In this document: positions 23,135-31,550 of the stretch, in pieces
How the letters are laid out: the number at the start of each line of letters is the position of its first letter
Numbering within the stretch: the stretch's first letter is position 1
Assembly: GCF_036231905.1 (NCBI RefSeq)
Contig: NZ_JAZARE010000008.1
Location: forward strand, 62,001-126,000
Source: CAMLIZ01 sp036231905
GTDB lineage: Bacteria > Pseudomonadota > Gammaproteobacteria > Burkholderiales > Burkholderiaceae_C
Length of the DNA: 64,000 nucleotides
Direction: 5' to 3'
Position numbers and translations under genes: made by a program
Notes under the pieces: model-generated
What the model saw: only the letters and a program-made list of their open reading frames with translations
Told to the model about the DNA's origin: nothing
Database searches by the model: none

Positions 23135-23860
23135 ATGACATTCCAACGCTCCAACGGCCGCGCACACGATTCGCTGCGCCCGGTCACCATCACCCGCCAC
23201 TACACCAGGCATGCCGAAGGCTCGGTGCTGGTCGCTTTTGGCGAAACCAAGGTGCTGTGCACGGCTTCGGTCGAGGAAAAGGTGCCGCCGCACAAGCGTG
23301 GCAGTGGGGAAGGCTGGGTGACGGCCGAGTACGGCATGCTGCCGCGTGCCACGCACACGCGTGGCGACCGTGAAGCGGCGCGAGGCAAGCAGAGCGGGCG
23401 CACGCAGGAGATCCAGCGCCTGATCGGCCGGTCGCTGCGGGCGGTGTTCGACCTCGCGGCGCTGGGCGAGCGCAGCGTCCTGCTGGACTGCGACGTGATC
23501 CAGGCCGACGGCGGCACCCGCACCGCGGCCATCACCGGCGCGTTCGTGGCTGCGCACGATGCGGTGAGCTGGCTGCAGCAGCAGGGGCGCATCGTGAATA
23601 CGCCCATCCGCGATTTCGTCGCCGCCATTTCGGTGGGCCTGGTGGAGGACACGCCGCTGCTCGACCTGGAATACGTGGAAGACGTGGGCTGCGACACCGA
23701 CATGAATGTGGTGATGACCGGCAGCGGCGGCTTCGTGGAAGTGCAGGGCACGGCCGAGGGCCTGCCGTTCTCGCGCGCGCAGATGGACCAGTTGCTGGCG
23801 CTGGCGGGCAAGGGCATCGGCGAGCTGGTGGCCGCGCAGAAGCGCGCGCTCGGGTCCTGA
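23135..23860 (+). CDS. rph: Ribonuclease PH
   Basis: RNase PH is a phosphorolytic 3'-5' exoribonuclease that trims tRNA precursors. The 241-residue protein begins MTFQRSNGRAHDSLRPVTI, with the phosphate-binding and catalytic block GDREAARGKQSGRTQEIQR and the conserved LDCDVIQADGGTRTAAITGA. Length is full, unlike the truncated rph of E. coli K-12. ATG 23135 matches the family start; the longer open frame overlaps the terminator region. It leads the rph-rdgB-hemW run. Confidence 0.97.
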   Translation: MTFQRSNGRAHDSLRPVTITRHYTRHAEGSVLVAFGETKVLCTASVEEKVPPHKRGSGEGWVTAEYGMLPRATHTRGDREAARGKQSGRTQEIQRLIGRSLRAVFDLAALGERSVLLDCDVIQADGGTRTAAITGAFVAAHDAVSWLQQQGRIVNTPIRDFVAAISVGLVEDTPLLDLEYVEDVGCDTDMNVVMTGSGGFVEVQGTAEGLPFSRAQMDQLLALAGKGIGELVAAQKRALGS

Positions 23861-23881
23861 GAAGGTGTGAAAGAACCCGCC

Positions 23882-24487
23882 ATGCGCCTGGTGCTCGCCT
23901 CCAACAACGCCAAGAAGCTGATCGAGCTGCAGACCTTGTTTGCGCCGCTTGGGCTGGAGCTGGTGAACCAGGGCGCGCTCGGCATCTCCGAAGCCGAGGA
24001 GCCGCATGTCACCTTCGTTGAGAACGCGCTGGCGAAGGCGCGCCACGCCGCGCAGGCGAGCGGCAGCGCGGCCATCTCCGATGATTCCGGCTTGTGCGTG
24101 GACGCACTCGGCGGAGCACCGGGCGTGCAGTCGGCGCGCTACGCCACGCTGTTCGGCGGCGTGCGCGACGACGAAGCCAACAACGACACATTGCTGCGGC
24201 AGCTGGCCGATGCGAAGGACCGGCGCGCGCGCTTCGTGAGCGCGCTCGTCGCGGTGCGCAGCGCCACCGACCCGGAGCCGCTCATCGCCTTTGGCCGCTG
24301 GGACGGTGAAGTGCTGAAGGCACGCCAGGGCAGCGGGGGTTTTGGTTATGACCCGCTGATGTGGATTCCCGCCTTGGGCAAGACCGTCGCCGAGTTGACG
24401 CCGCAGCTGAAGAACGAGCACTCGCACCGCGCCATTGCGGCGCGGCAGATGCTGGCCCTGATGCGCGAGGTGTGGCATCTTGGCTGA
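23882..24487 (+). CDS. rdgB: XTP/dITP pyrophosphatase (RdgB/HAM1)
   Basis: This house-cleaning enzyme removes ITP, XTP and dITP from the nucleotide pool. The 201-residue protein has LVLASNNAKKLIELQ at the N-terminus, the metal-binding ISDDSGLCVDALGGAPGVQS and the substrate-binding SGGFGYDPL and SHRAIA near the end. ATG 23882 is used; the open frame reaches five codons further to a GTG. Its last 8 bp overlap hemW. Confidence 0.97.
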   Translation: MRLVLASNNAKKLIELQTLFAPLGLELVNQGALGISEAEEPHVTFVENALAKARHAAQASGSAAISDDSGLCVDALGGAPGVQSARYATLFGGVRDDEANNDTLLRQLADAKDRRARFVSALVAVRSATDPEPLIAFGRWDGEVLKARQGSGGFGYDPLMWIPALGKTVAELTPQLKNEHSHRAIAARQMLALMREVWHLG

Positions 24488-25745
24488 CCGCGACCCCCAG
24501 CGCTCCGCCGAGGCCGCTCTGGGTGCCATCCCTGTCCGTGGGGCGCCTGCGGGCGCCGCGGCGGCCGACCGCTTCCTGCGCGACGGCACCCTGCGCCTGG
24601 GCGCGCTGCCACCGCTGTCGCTCTATGTGCACCTGCCCTGGTGCCTGAAGAAGTGCCCCTACTGCGACTTCAACTCGCATGAGCAGCGGCCAGGCGGCGT
24701 GCTGCCTGAAACGCAGTACCTCGATGCACTGCGCGTTGACCTCGAGGCCGCGCTGCCGCTGGTCTGGGGCCGCCGGGTGCACAGCATCTTCATCGGCGGT
24801 GGCACGCCCAGCCTGTTCTCGCCCGACAGCATCGACCGCCTGCTCGCTGACATCCGCGCGCGCCTGCCCCTGGAGCCGGGCTGCGAGGTGACGCTGGAGG
24901 CCAACCCCGGCACCTTCGAGCGCGACCGCTTCCGCGGCTTTCGCCAGGCCGGCGTGACGCGGCTGTCAGTGGGCGTGCAGAGCTTCGACGACGCGGCGCT
25001 TCGACGCATCGGCCGCGTGCACGACGCACAGCAGGCGCGGGCCGCGGTGGACGAAGCGCGTGCTGCCTTCGACACCTTCAACATCGACCTGATGTATGCG
25101 CTGCCCGGGCAGGACCTGGCCGCACTGCAGCGCGACCTGGACCAGGCGCTGGCCTTCGAGCCGCCGCACCTGTCGATCTACCACCTCACGCTGGAGCCGA
25201 ACACCTTCTTTGCAACGCATCCTCCGGTGCTGCCGGACGACGACACGGCCTCCGACATGCTGGACCTGATCGCCCAGCGCACCGCCGCCCGCGGCCTGCA
25301 GCGCTACGAGGTGTCCGCCTTCGCCCGGCCCGGCCATCGCTGCGTGCACAACCTCAACTACTGGCAGTTCGGCGACTACCTCGGCATTGGCGCCGGCGCC
25401 CACGGCAAGCTGAGCTTTCCGCATCGCATCGTGCGCCAAGTGCGCTGGCGCGAGCCGGCGGCCTACATGGCCAACGCTCTGGCCGGCGAGGCGGTGTCCA
25501 ATGAACACGAGGTCAGCCGCGAGCAGCTGCCGTTCGAGTTCATGCTCAATGCGCTGCGCCTGAAAGATGGCTTCGAGCTGGCCCAGTTCAGCGAACGCAC
25601 CGGGCTGCCGATCACCGCGATCCAGCGTGCGCTGGAGGCGGCCGAAGCCAAGGGCCTGCTGGCGCGCGACTTCGTGCGGGCCTGGCCCACCGAGCGCGGC
25701 TTCGATTTCCTGAGCGACCTGCAGGCGTTGTTCCTGCCCGCTTGA
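24480..25745 (+). CDS. hemW: Radical SAM family heme chaperone HemW
   Basis: HemW inserts heme into target proteins and is related to the coproporphyrinogen dehydrogenase HemN. The radical SAM cluster motif is CLKKCPYCDF, with SIFIGGGTPSLFS and the downstream TLEANPGTFE and RLSVGVQSFDD signatures; it lacks the extra HemN residues and the usual HemN N-terminal extension. Starting at TTG 24480 gives 421 residues and an 8-bp overlap with rdgB; the 40-residue lead before the conserved domain is long, so an internal start is possible. Confidence 0.93.
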   Translation: MADRDPQRSAEAALGAIPVRGAPAGAAAADRFLRDGTLRLGALPPLSLYVHLPWCLKKCPYCDFNSHEQRPGGVLPETQYLDALRVDLEAALPLVWGRRVHSIFIGGGTPSLFSPDSIDRLLADIRARLPLEPGCEVTLEANPGTFERDRFRGFRQAGVTRLSVGVQSFDDAALRRIGRVHDAQQARAAVDEARAAFDTFNIDLMYALPGQDLAALQRDLDQALAFEPPHLSIYHLTLEPNTFFATHPPVLPDDDTASDMLDLIAQRTAARGLQRYEVSAFARPGHRCVHNLNYWQFGDYLGIGAGAHGKLSFPHRIVRQVRWREPAAYMANALAGEAVSNEHEVSREQLPFEFMLNALRLKDGFELAQFSERTGLPITAIQRALEAAEAKGLLARDFVRAWPTERGFDFLSDLQALFLPA

Positions 25746-25754
25746 CGCGAACTG

Positions 25755-26672
25755 TTATGCCGCCTTCTCGCGGCAGCGGGCGCCGGAGGCTTCCAGCTCC
25801 TCCATCAGCCAGCCGCGCAGCGCCACCAGCGGCGGCCAGTCGCGCAGCGCAAGCGGGTAGACCAGGTGGTAGTTGTAGACGCCCTCCAGGGTGATGGAGC
25901 GGGAGGACAGCCGCATCAGCCGGTTGTCAGCCAGCGCATCGGCAGCCAGCAGCTCGCGCGCCAGCGCGATGCCCAGGCCCTGTTCGGCCGCCTGCAGCAT
26001 CAGCCCGGCGTCGTTGAAGCTGGCCACCGGCACGATGCGGCGCTTGATGCCGAAGGCGGCGAACCATTCGGTCCATGAGTCCACGTCGCCCAGCAGTGGC
26101 TCCTCGGCCAGCGCCTCCGGCGGCGCGCCGATCAGCCGCCGTGCGGTGGCCGGGGCGCCGACGGCGACAAAGGGTGATTCCGCCAGCAGCTCGTTCTGCA
26201 GCCCCGGCCAGGGTCCGCGGCCTTGGCGCACCGCGGCATGGAAACCTTCGCGCTGGAGGTCGATCACGCGGTGCGAGGCTTCGAGTTCCAGCGCGATGTC
26301 CGGATGGCGGTCGCGCCAGCGCGCGATGCGGGGCATCAGCCAATGCTGCGCGAACGAGGGCAGGGTGGTCAGGCGAAGGCGCAGTTCGGTGCTGCCGCTG
26401 GCAGCGGCGGCCATGTGCACCGCGTCGTCCAGGTGCACCCAGGCCCGCTCCACACCCTGCAGCAGCGCCTCGCCGGCGGCGTTGAGCTCGATGCGGCGGC
26501 CGTGGCGGTGGAAGAGCTCGAAACCGAGCTGCTCCTCCAGCCCGCGGATCTGCTGGCTCACCGCACCATGGGTGAGGCTCAGTTCCTCGGCGGCGGCACG
26601 CAGGTTCTGCAGCCGGGCGGCGGCGCGGAAGGCGGCCAGGTTCTGCAGGGGCAGGCGGGGCAAGCGAGGCAT
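25755..26672 (-). CDS. LysR-family regulator, GcvA-like
   Basis: The 305-residue protein has an N-terminal winged helix with PLQNLAAFRAAARLQNLRAA and SLTHGAVSQQIRGLEEQLG, and a substrate-binding domain typical of the GcvA/AmpR branch (FAQHWLMPRIARWRDRHPDI). The effector is not predictable. It is divergent from a DUF1127-like gene. The ATG at 26672 is followed, within 2 bp upstream, by a CTGGT-N11-ACCAG dyad, exactly the T-N11-A geometry of LysR sites, suggesting autoregulation. Confidence 0.93.
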   Translation of the reverse strand: MPRLPRLPLQNLAAFRAAARLQNLRAAAEELSLTHGAVSQQIRGLEEQLGFELFHRHGRRIELNAAGEALLQGVERAWVHLDDAVHMAAAASGSTELRLRLTTLPSFAQHWLMPRIARWRDRHPDIALELEASHRVIDLQREGFHAAVRQGRGPWPGLQNELLAESPFVAVGAPATARRLIGAPPEALAEEPLLGDVDSWTEWFAAFGIKRRIVPVASFNDAGLMLQAAEQGLGIALARELLAADALADNRLMRLSSRSITLEGVYNYHLVYPLALRDWPPLVALRGWLMEELEASGARCREKAA

Positions 26673-26673
26673 A

Positions 26674-26694
26674 CTGGTTAGCTTACCTCACCAG
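26674..26694. promoter_or_regulatory. LysR-type T-N11-A dyad at its own gene start
   Basis: CTGGT and ACCAG are separated by 11 bp. The dyad spans about 2 to 22 bp upstream of the LysR start codon; a second CTCACCAG half site copies 26687-26694 at 26741-26748, toward the divergent gene. Such layouts allow control of both genes. Binding is inferred. Confidence 0.55.
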
Positions 26695-26776
26695 ATTGGC
26701 CGGAACAATTCGATTCCATCGGGCGTGGTGGACAACTATTCTCACCAGCATTGCAAACCGATCTGGAGCCGTCACC

Positions 26777-27088
26777 ATGCAAGCTGCCACCCTACCGCGC
26801 CCGATCCCGCTGTCGCGCCCGCTGCCCGTGCGCTGGTTGCAAAGCGTCGCCGCCGCATCGAAGAGCGCATGGGCTGCGCTGGCTGCGGCCGTGGCCGGCC
26901 GGGCGCACGATGTGCGCGAGGTCTGGGACCTGGACACCGCCACCGGCCTGAGTGACCGCACCCTGCGCGACATCGGCGCGCCCGACTGGCTGCGGGTGGA
27001 AGCGGCCGCGCGCCGCGACGCCGACCACGTGTCGGTGGTGGAGTTGCGCGTGGGCAGCACCGGCCTGTTCGACCGCTCGGCGTTCTGA
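26777..27088 (+). CDS. Small DUF1127-like protein
   Basis: The 103-residue protein has a C-terminal segment LSDRTLRDIGAPDWL that resembles the DUF1127 core (L-x-D-I-G), found in small, often regulatory, RNA- or stress-linked proteins of proteobacteria. Proteins of this type have about 45 residues or longer forms like this one. The N-terminus is Ala-rich and basic. ATG 26777 fits the divergent promoter region shared with the LysR gene, which may control it. Function is not known. Confidence 0.65.
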   Translation: MQAATLPRPIPLSRPLPVRWLQSVAAASKSAWAALAAAVAGRAHDVREVWDLDTATGLSDRTLRDIGAPDWLRVEAAARRDADHVSVVELRVGSTGLFDRSAF

Positions 27089-27096
27089 ACGCCACA

Positions 27097-27117
27097 GCCG
27101 TGCCCCTTGGGCACGGC
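27097..27117. terminator. Bidirectional hairpin between convergent genes
   Basis: GCCGTGCCC and GGGCACGGC form a perfect 9-bp stem around CTT, between the DUF1127-like gene and the cheB end. There is no T-run on either side, so it may be a weak or factor-assisted terminator. Confidence 0.5.
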
Positions 27118-27168
27118 GCCGCGCATGGCTTGCAAACGCCGGGCGTCCGGTGTCGCGGGTCGAAGCGG

Positions 27169-28263
27169 CTACACCCGATTCAGGGACACACCGGCCGTGC
27201 TGCGCAGATGCTCGATCACCCGCGGGGCGATCTGCTGCAAGGGCAGCACTTCATTGGCCGCGCCATGGTTGATGGCCTCGCGCGGCATGCCGAAGACCAC
27301 GCAGCTGGCTTCATCCTGGCAGACGTTGAAACTGCCGGCATCGCGCATCTCGCGCATGGCCCGTGCGCCATCCCCGCCCATGCCCGTGAGCATGATGCCC
27401 ACCGCGTTGGGCCCCACCACGCGGGCGGCGGAGAGAAACAGCACCTCGACCGACGGTTTGTGCCGGTTCACCGGATCGCCGTCGCGCACGCGGGCGATGT
27501 AGTTGGCACCCGAGCGCTCCACGCTCAGGTGCAGGCCACCAGGGGCGATGTAGGCGTGGCCGGGCAGCACCCGCTCGCCATCGGTGGCCTCCTTCACCCG
27601 GATGCGGCACAGGCCGTCCAGCCGCTTGGAATAGCTGGTGGTGAAGCCGGCCGGCATGTGCTGCGTGATCACCACCGCCGGCGCATCGGGCGGCAGGTTC
27701 ATCAGCACTTCCTTGGTCGCTTCGGTGCCGCCGGTGGAGGCGCCGATGAAGACGATCTTCTCGGTGGACAGCCGTCCGATCGGCGTGGGCAGGGCCGGGC
27801 GGCTGGGCAAGGCGGTGTTGGTGGCCGTCACGCTCGGCAGGGGCGTGCTCGCACGCCGCACCTGCGCCTTGGCGGCCACCCGGATCTTGTCGGTGATGTC
27901 CTCCGACAGCTGGCGCATGCCATTGGCCACGCCGATCTTGGGCTTGGCGACGAAGTCCACCGCACCCAGCTCCAGTGCACGCATGGTGACGTCGGCGCCA
28001 CGCTCGGTCAGCGTGGACACCATCACCACCGGCATGGGGCGCAGCCGCATCAGCTTGGAGAGGAAGTCGATGCCGTCCATGCGGGGCATCTCCACGTCCA
28101 GCGTGATCACGTCCGGATCCAGGTTGCGGATCATCTCGCGGGCCACCAGAGGGTCCGCCGCCGCGCCCACGCATTCCATGTCCGGCTGGCGGTTGATGAT
28201 CTCGGACAGCAGGCTGCGAACCAGCGCCGAATCGTCCACCACCACCACTCGTGTCTTCGCCAT
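27169..28263 (-). CDS. cheB: Chemotaxis protein-glutamate methylesterase/glutamine deamidase
   Basis: CheB removes methyl groups from chemoreceptors to reset sensitivity. Residues 1-125 form a receiver domain with Asp10, Asp11 and phospho-acceptor Asp56 (ITLDVEMPRMDG); after a Ser/Pro/Thr-rich linker the esterase domain has GASTGGTEA (Ser), ITQHMPAGFT (His) and LTGMGGDGARAM (Asp), the catalytic triad. It follows cheD by 24 bp and belongs to a cheR-cheD-cheB operon. Confidence 0.97.
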   Translation of the reverse strand: MAKTRVVVVDDSALVRSLLSEIINRQPDMECVGAAADPLVAREMIRNLDPDVITLDVEMPRMDGIDFLSKLMRLRPMPVVMVSTLTERGADVTMRALELGAVDFVAKPKIGVANGMRQLSEDITDKIRVAAKAQVRRASTPLPSVTATNTALPSRPALPTPIGRLSTEKIVFIGASTGGTEATKEVLMNLPPDAPAVVITQHMPAGFTTSYSKRLDGLCRIRVKEATDGERVLPGHAYIAPGGLHLSVERSGANYIARVRDGDPVNRHKPSVEVLFLSAARVVGPNAVGIMLTGMGGDGARAMREMRDAGSFNVCQDEASCVVFGMPREAINHGAANEVLPLQQIAPRVIEHLRSTAGVSLNRV

Positions 28264-28287
28264 GTCGGGCTCCCCGTTGCTGGCGCG

Positions 28288-28974
28288 TTAAAACAGATCG
28301 ATCGAACCGCCGCCGGTGCTCTGCGGCACGGCCTTCTGCGCCGCGGCCTTGTCCTGCGCCACCAGGGCCTCGGCATTCGACGGCTGCAGCCGCTTGACCA
28401 TGGCCTTGCCGCTGGCCGGCAGGAAACACACCTTGCGCGGATAGATGTCCAGCACGTCCTTGGACATGATCGGGATGCGTTCGAGCTTCAGGTAGTCCAG
28501 CACGAAGGCGGTGTTGCGCTCGCCCACGTTGATGGTGTTCATGCCGCTGATCACCGCGCCGCCGCCAAAGACCTTGGCTTCCATGGTCTGGCGGCTGGCG
28601 CCGCGCTTCATCATCTCGTTGATCAGCAGTTCCATCGCGTAGGAGCCGTAGCGGCCGGAGTCGCCCGCGCCCTCGGGCAGCATGAAATGGTTCATGCCGC
28701 CCACCCGGGCCTGGCGGTCCCACAGGCAGGCCGCGATGCAGGACCCGAGCGTGGTCATGACCAGCATGTCCTCGTTGTCCACGTAGTACTCGCCCGGCAG
28801 CACCTTGACCGCATCGTTCTTGAAGTGCGCGTCGTAGAAGAAGAAGGACGCTTCGCCCGGCTTGCGCGCCTGGCCCTTCAGGCGCTCGAGCCGCGTGGAC
28901 GGGCCCGCGGGCGCGCGGCCAGGCAGCGAGCCGCCGGCTGTGGCAACGGCGGACTGGACAGGGTGACGGAGCAT
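28288..28974 (-). CDS. cheD: Chemoreceptor glutamine deamidase
   Basis: CheD deamidates receptor glutamines and can be controlled by CheC. The 228-residue protein holds the catalytic motif TTLGSCIAACLWD (Cys), HFMLPEG (His) and a Thr in NTAFV, together the papain-like triad of the family, and KVFGGGAVI. An N-terminal 45-residue Gly/Pro/Arg-rich lead and a C-terminal Ala-rich tail extend beyond the usual 165-200 residues. It sits between cheR and cheB. Confidence 0.95.
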   Translation of the reverse strand: MLRHPVQSAVATAGGSLPGRAPAGPSTRLERLKGQARKPGEASFFFYDAHFKNDAVKVLPGEYYVDNEDMLVMTTLGSCIAACLWDRQARVGGMNHFMLPEGAGDSGRYGSYAMELLINEMMKRGASRQTMEAKVFGGGAVISGMNTINVGERNTAFVLDYLKLERIPIMSKDVLDIYPRKVCFLPASGKAMVKRLQPSNAEALVAQDKAAAQKAVPQSTGGGSIDLF

Positions 28975-29029
28975 GGTGGTTGTCTTCGGCAGGGCGCAGT
29001 GGTTCTTGAGACGGGTGCGTTTCCGCTCG

Positions 29030-29938
29030 TCACACGCGTTCGTAGATGGTCTTGCCGCGCAGCCGGAACACGTCCCGTGCGTCGGTGAAGTTTTCGGAGT
29101 GGCCCACGTACAGCAGGCCGCCGGGACGCATGGCGCCGTGCATGCGTTCGAGCACGCGGCGCTGGGTGGGCGCGTCGAAATAGATCATCACGTTGCGGCA
29201 GAACACGATGTCGAACGGCTCGCCCAGGCTGCCCCACTGCGCCGACATCAGGTTGAACGGCCGGAACTCGATCAACCTGGCCAGCTCGGGCTTCACGCGG
29301 ATGCGGCCGGCGTTGGCGCCGGTGCCGCGCAGGAAGTGGCGGTGCAGCCGCTGCGCATCCAGCCCGCGCGACTCCGCGGTGTACACACCGCGCTGCGCCG
29401 TGGCCAGCACCTTGGTGTCGATGTCGCTCGCGACGATCTTCACCGGCGCATTGGCCCCCAGCGTCTCGGCCACCGTCATCGCGATGGAGTAGGGCTCCTC
29501 GCCGGTGGAGGCGGCGCTGCACCACACGCGCAGCGGCTTGCCCGCGCGGGCCTTCAAGTCCTGCGCCAGGGCGACGAAGTGATGTTCTTCACGAAAGAAG
29601 GAGGTGAGGTTGGTGGTCAGGCAGTTGATGAACTCCTGCCACTCCGCCTCGCCGGCGGGCCCGCTGTGGCTTTCCAGCCATTGCAGGTAGTCCGCAAAGC
29701 TGCGGTGCCCGGTTTCGCGCAGGCGGCGCGACAGGCGGCTGTACACCATGGCCTGCTTGCCGGCATGCAGGCTGATGCCCGCACGCTGGTAGATGAGTTG
29801 GCGCACACGATCGAAATCGGGCTTGCCGAACGGGAACTCCTGCTCGACACGGTCGGCGGGCAGGCTGCCGGCGGGCGGGTTCAGGACATCGTTCATGGGC
29901 TGGGCCAGGGCTGTGGGCTTCAGTGGTGTCATCGGCAT
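29030..29938 (-). CDS. cheR: Chemotaxis protein methyltransferase
   Basis: CheR methylates chemoreceptor glutamates with SAM. It has an N-terminal all-alpha domain (FDRVRQLIYQRAGISLHAGK) and a SAM-binding domain with RVWCSAASTGEEPYSIAM and FDIVFCRNVMIYFD. Start choice is uncertain: ATG 29938 and 29932 are both possible, and an in-frame TTG lies at 29950. First gene of the cheR-cheD-cheB operon; no receptor or cheA/cheW gene is in the window, so the rest of the pathway is elsewhere. Confidence 0.95.
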   Translation of the reverse strand: MPMTPLKPTALAQPMNDVLNPPAGSLPADRVEQEFPFGKPDFDRVRQLIYQRAGISLHAGKQAMVYSRLSRRLRETGHRSFADYLQWLESHSGPAGEAEWQEFINCLTTNLTSFFREEHHFVALAQDLKARAGKPLRVWCSAASTGEEPYSIAMTVAETLGANAPVKIVASDIDTKVLATAQRGVYTAESRGLDAQRLHRHFLRGTGANAGRIRVKPELARLIEFRPFNLMSAQWGSLGEPFDIVFCRNVMIYFDAPTQRRVLERMHGAMRPGGLLYVGHSENFTDARDVFRLRGKTIYERV

Positions 29939-29986
29939 CCCCGGCGCCAACTGAAGTGAGTCAGCTTTACCGGTCTTCTCCCCGCT

Positions 29987-30004
29987 TATCCCCCAAAAGG
30001 GGGA
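29987..30004. promoter_or_regulatory. Palindrome TATCCCCC-AAAA-GGGGGA between cheR and a GGDEF gene
   Basis: A C5/G5 inverted repeat with a four-base AAAA centre, placed 49 bp from the cheR start and 36 bp from the GGDEF gene, in their divergent intergenic region. It resembles the palindromes at 21939 and 59989. Function unproven. Confidence 0.4.
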
Positions 30005-30039
30005 CTGCTAGACTGCGAGAACCTGCTTAGAAGCCCGCC

Positions 30040-30765
30040 TTGAACCCGCCAACGCAAGTCCCCACTCCCGATCCGCAGGCCTTGCGGCTGGAGATGGCGT
30101 TGCAGCTGCTGGAGCAGTCCGGTGTGGCGGCGCCCGCGGGCGAACCCGGCAGCGCGGCCTGGATGCAGGCGGTGATCGACGGCCTGTGCGACCTGTCCAG
30201 CCGCGATGCGCTGACGGGGTTGTCCAACCGGCGCAACTTCCAGGTGGCGCTCTTGCGCGAGATCGACCGGGTGGCGCGCGCCGGCGAGCCGGCCCTGCTG
30301 CTGACCGCCGACATCGACCATTTCAAGCAGGTCAACGACCGCTGCGGCCATGCCGCGGGCGACCTGGTGCTCAAGGCGGTGGCCGCCGCCCTGCAGGACA
30401 GCGTTCGCCCGATGGACACGGTGGCCCGCATCGGCGGCGAGGAATTTGCCATCATCCTGCCCAACTGCCCGCCGGCCTTCGGCGAGGCGGTGGCCGAGCG
30501 CATCCGCCGCCGCGTGGCCGACCGGCCGGTGGCCATCTCCCCACGCCATGAGATCAATGTGAGCGTGAGCATCGGTGGCGCGTATGCGCCCCAGTGGGTA
30601 CGCTCCACGGCCACGGTGTGGTGTGAGCGGGCCGACCTGCAGCTCTACCGCGCCAAGGCCCAGGGCCGCAACCGGGTATGCATAGAACCCACCGCGGTGT
30701 CGCTGGTGAGCGCCGAGGAAAAGGGCTTGCTGTTCGGCACCTCGCAGTTTATGGACCTCGAATGA
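30040..30765 (+). CDS. Diguanylate cyclase (GGDEF domain)
   Basis: The 241-residue protein makes cyclic di-GMP. The active-site motif is GGEEF (132-136), preceded by an RPMD inhibitory I-site exactly five residues upstream, so product inhibition is expected. ADIDHFKQVNDRCGHAAGD is the metal and substrate-binding segment. There is no sensory domain beyond a 50-residue N-terminal helix. Start TTG 30040 is the longest; ATG 30094 is an alternative. Its last 4 bp overlap the MinD-like gene (ATGA). Confidence 0.93.
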   Translation: MNPPTQVPTPDPQALRLEMALQLLEQSGVAAPAGEPGSAAWMQAVIDGLCDLSSRDALTGLSNRRNFQVALLREIDRVARAGEPALLLTADIDHFKQVNDRCGHAAGDLVLKAVAAALQDSVRPMDTVARIGGEEFAIILPNCPPAFGEAVAERIRRRVADRPVAISPRHEINVSVSIGGAYAPQWVRSTATVWCERADLQLYRAKAQGRNRVCIEPTAVSLVSAEEKGLLFGTSQFMDLE

Positions 30766-31550
30766 GTTCACCTCTGCCCGACCCCGCACCCCGGCGTGCC
30801 CGCATCACCGCGGTCACCAGCGGCAAGGGGGGCGTCGGCAAGACCTTCGTCTCGGCCAACCTGGCCGCCGCGCTGGCGCGACGGGGCGAGCGCGTGCTGG
30901 TGCTGGATGCCGACCTGGGGCTGGCCAACCTGGACGTGGTGCTCAACCTGTACCCCAAGATCACGCTGCACGACGTGTTCACCGGCAAGCACCCGCTGGA
31001 CGAGGCCATCCTCGCCGCGCCGGGCGGGTTCTCGGTGCTGCTGGCGGGCTCCGGCATGGTGGAGTACTCGCGCCTCACGCCCGAGGTGCGGGATCAGTTC
31101 CTCAGCGTGGTGCAGACCGTCACGCCGCGTTTCGACCGGGTGCTGCTGGACACCGGCGCCGGCATCTCCGATGTGGTGCTGTTCACCGTGTCCCTGGCCG
31201 ACGATGTGCTGGTGGTGGCCACGCCAGAGCCCACCTCGCTCACCGATGCCTATGCCACCATCAAGGTGCTGGCCACCACGCAGTCGCGCCGTGCGATGCA
31301 GATCGTGGTCAACCAGGCCAATCGCCCGGGCGAAGGCCGCGTCATCCGCGGCCAGCTGCAGCAGGTGGTGGACCGTTATGTGTCCCCCGCGATCGATGCG
31401 CCGGTGAAGCTGGAGCTGGTGGGCGAGATCCCCAACGACCAGGCGGTGCGCGAGGCGGTGCAGAAGCGCCAGTTGCTGCTGGAGTGCTTCCCTGGCTCCA
31501 GCGCGGCCCAGGCCATCGGAGCCCTCGCGCAAAAGCTGGTCGAGTTGTGA
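30762..31550 (+). CDS. MinD/ParA-superfamily ATPase, FlhG/YlxH-like
   Basis: The 262-residue protein has the deviant Walker A TSGKGGVGKTFVSANLA, a DADLGLANLDVVLNL switch motif and the DVF.GK segment. The 'DADLGLANLD' wording and the TL.DV pattern are those of FlhG (FleN), which controls flagellar number and placement; neighbouring chemotaxis and diguanylate cyclase genes fit. It overlaps the cyclase by ATGA and the haemoglobin gene by GTGA. MinD proper would have an amphipathic C-terminal helix, which is not evident. Confidence 0.88.
   Translation: MSSPLPDPAPRRARITAVTSGKGGVGKTFVSANLAAALARRGERVLVLDADLGLANLDVVLNLYPKITLHDVFTGKHPLDEAILAAPGGFSVLLAGSGMVEYSRLTPEVRDQFLSVVQTVTPRFDRVLLDTGAGISDVVLFTVSLADDVLVVATPEPTSLTDAYATIKVLATTQSRRAMQIVVNQANRPGEGRVIRGQLQQVVDRYVSPAIDAPVKLELVGEIPNDQAVREAVQKRQLLLECFPGSSAAQAIGALAQKLVEL

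Noticed and set aside
22442..24589. 715-residue minus-strand frame opposite the phosphatase, rph and rdgB
   Set aside because: Runs across three conserved genes and a terminator; antisense artefact.
27100..29088. 662-residue plus-strand frame opposite cheB and cheD
   Set aside because: Antisense shadow; cheB and cheD carry all catalytic residues.
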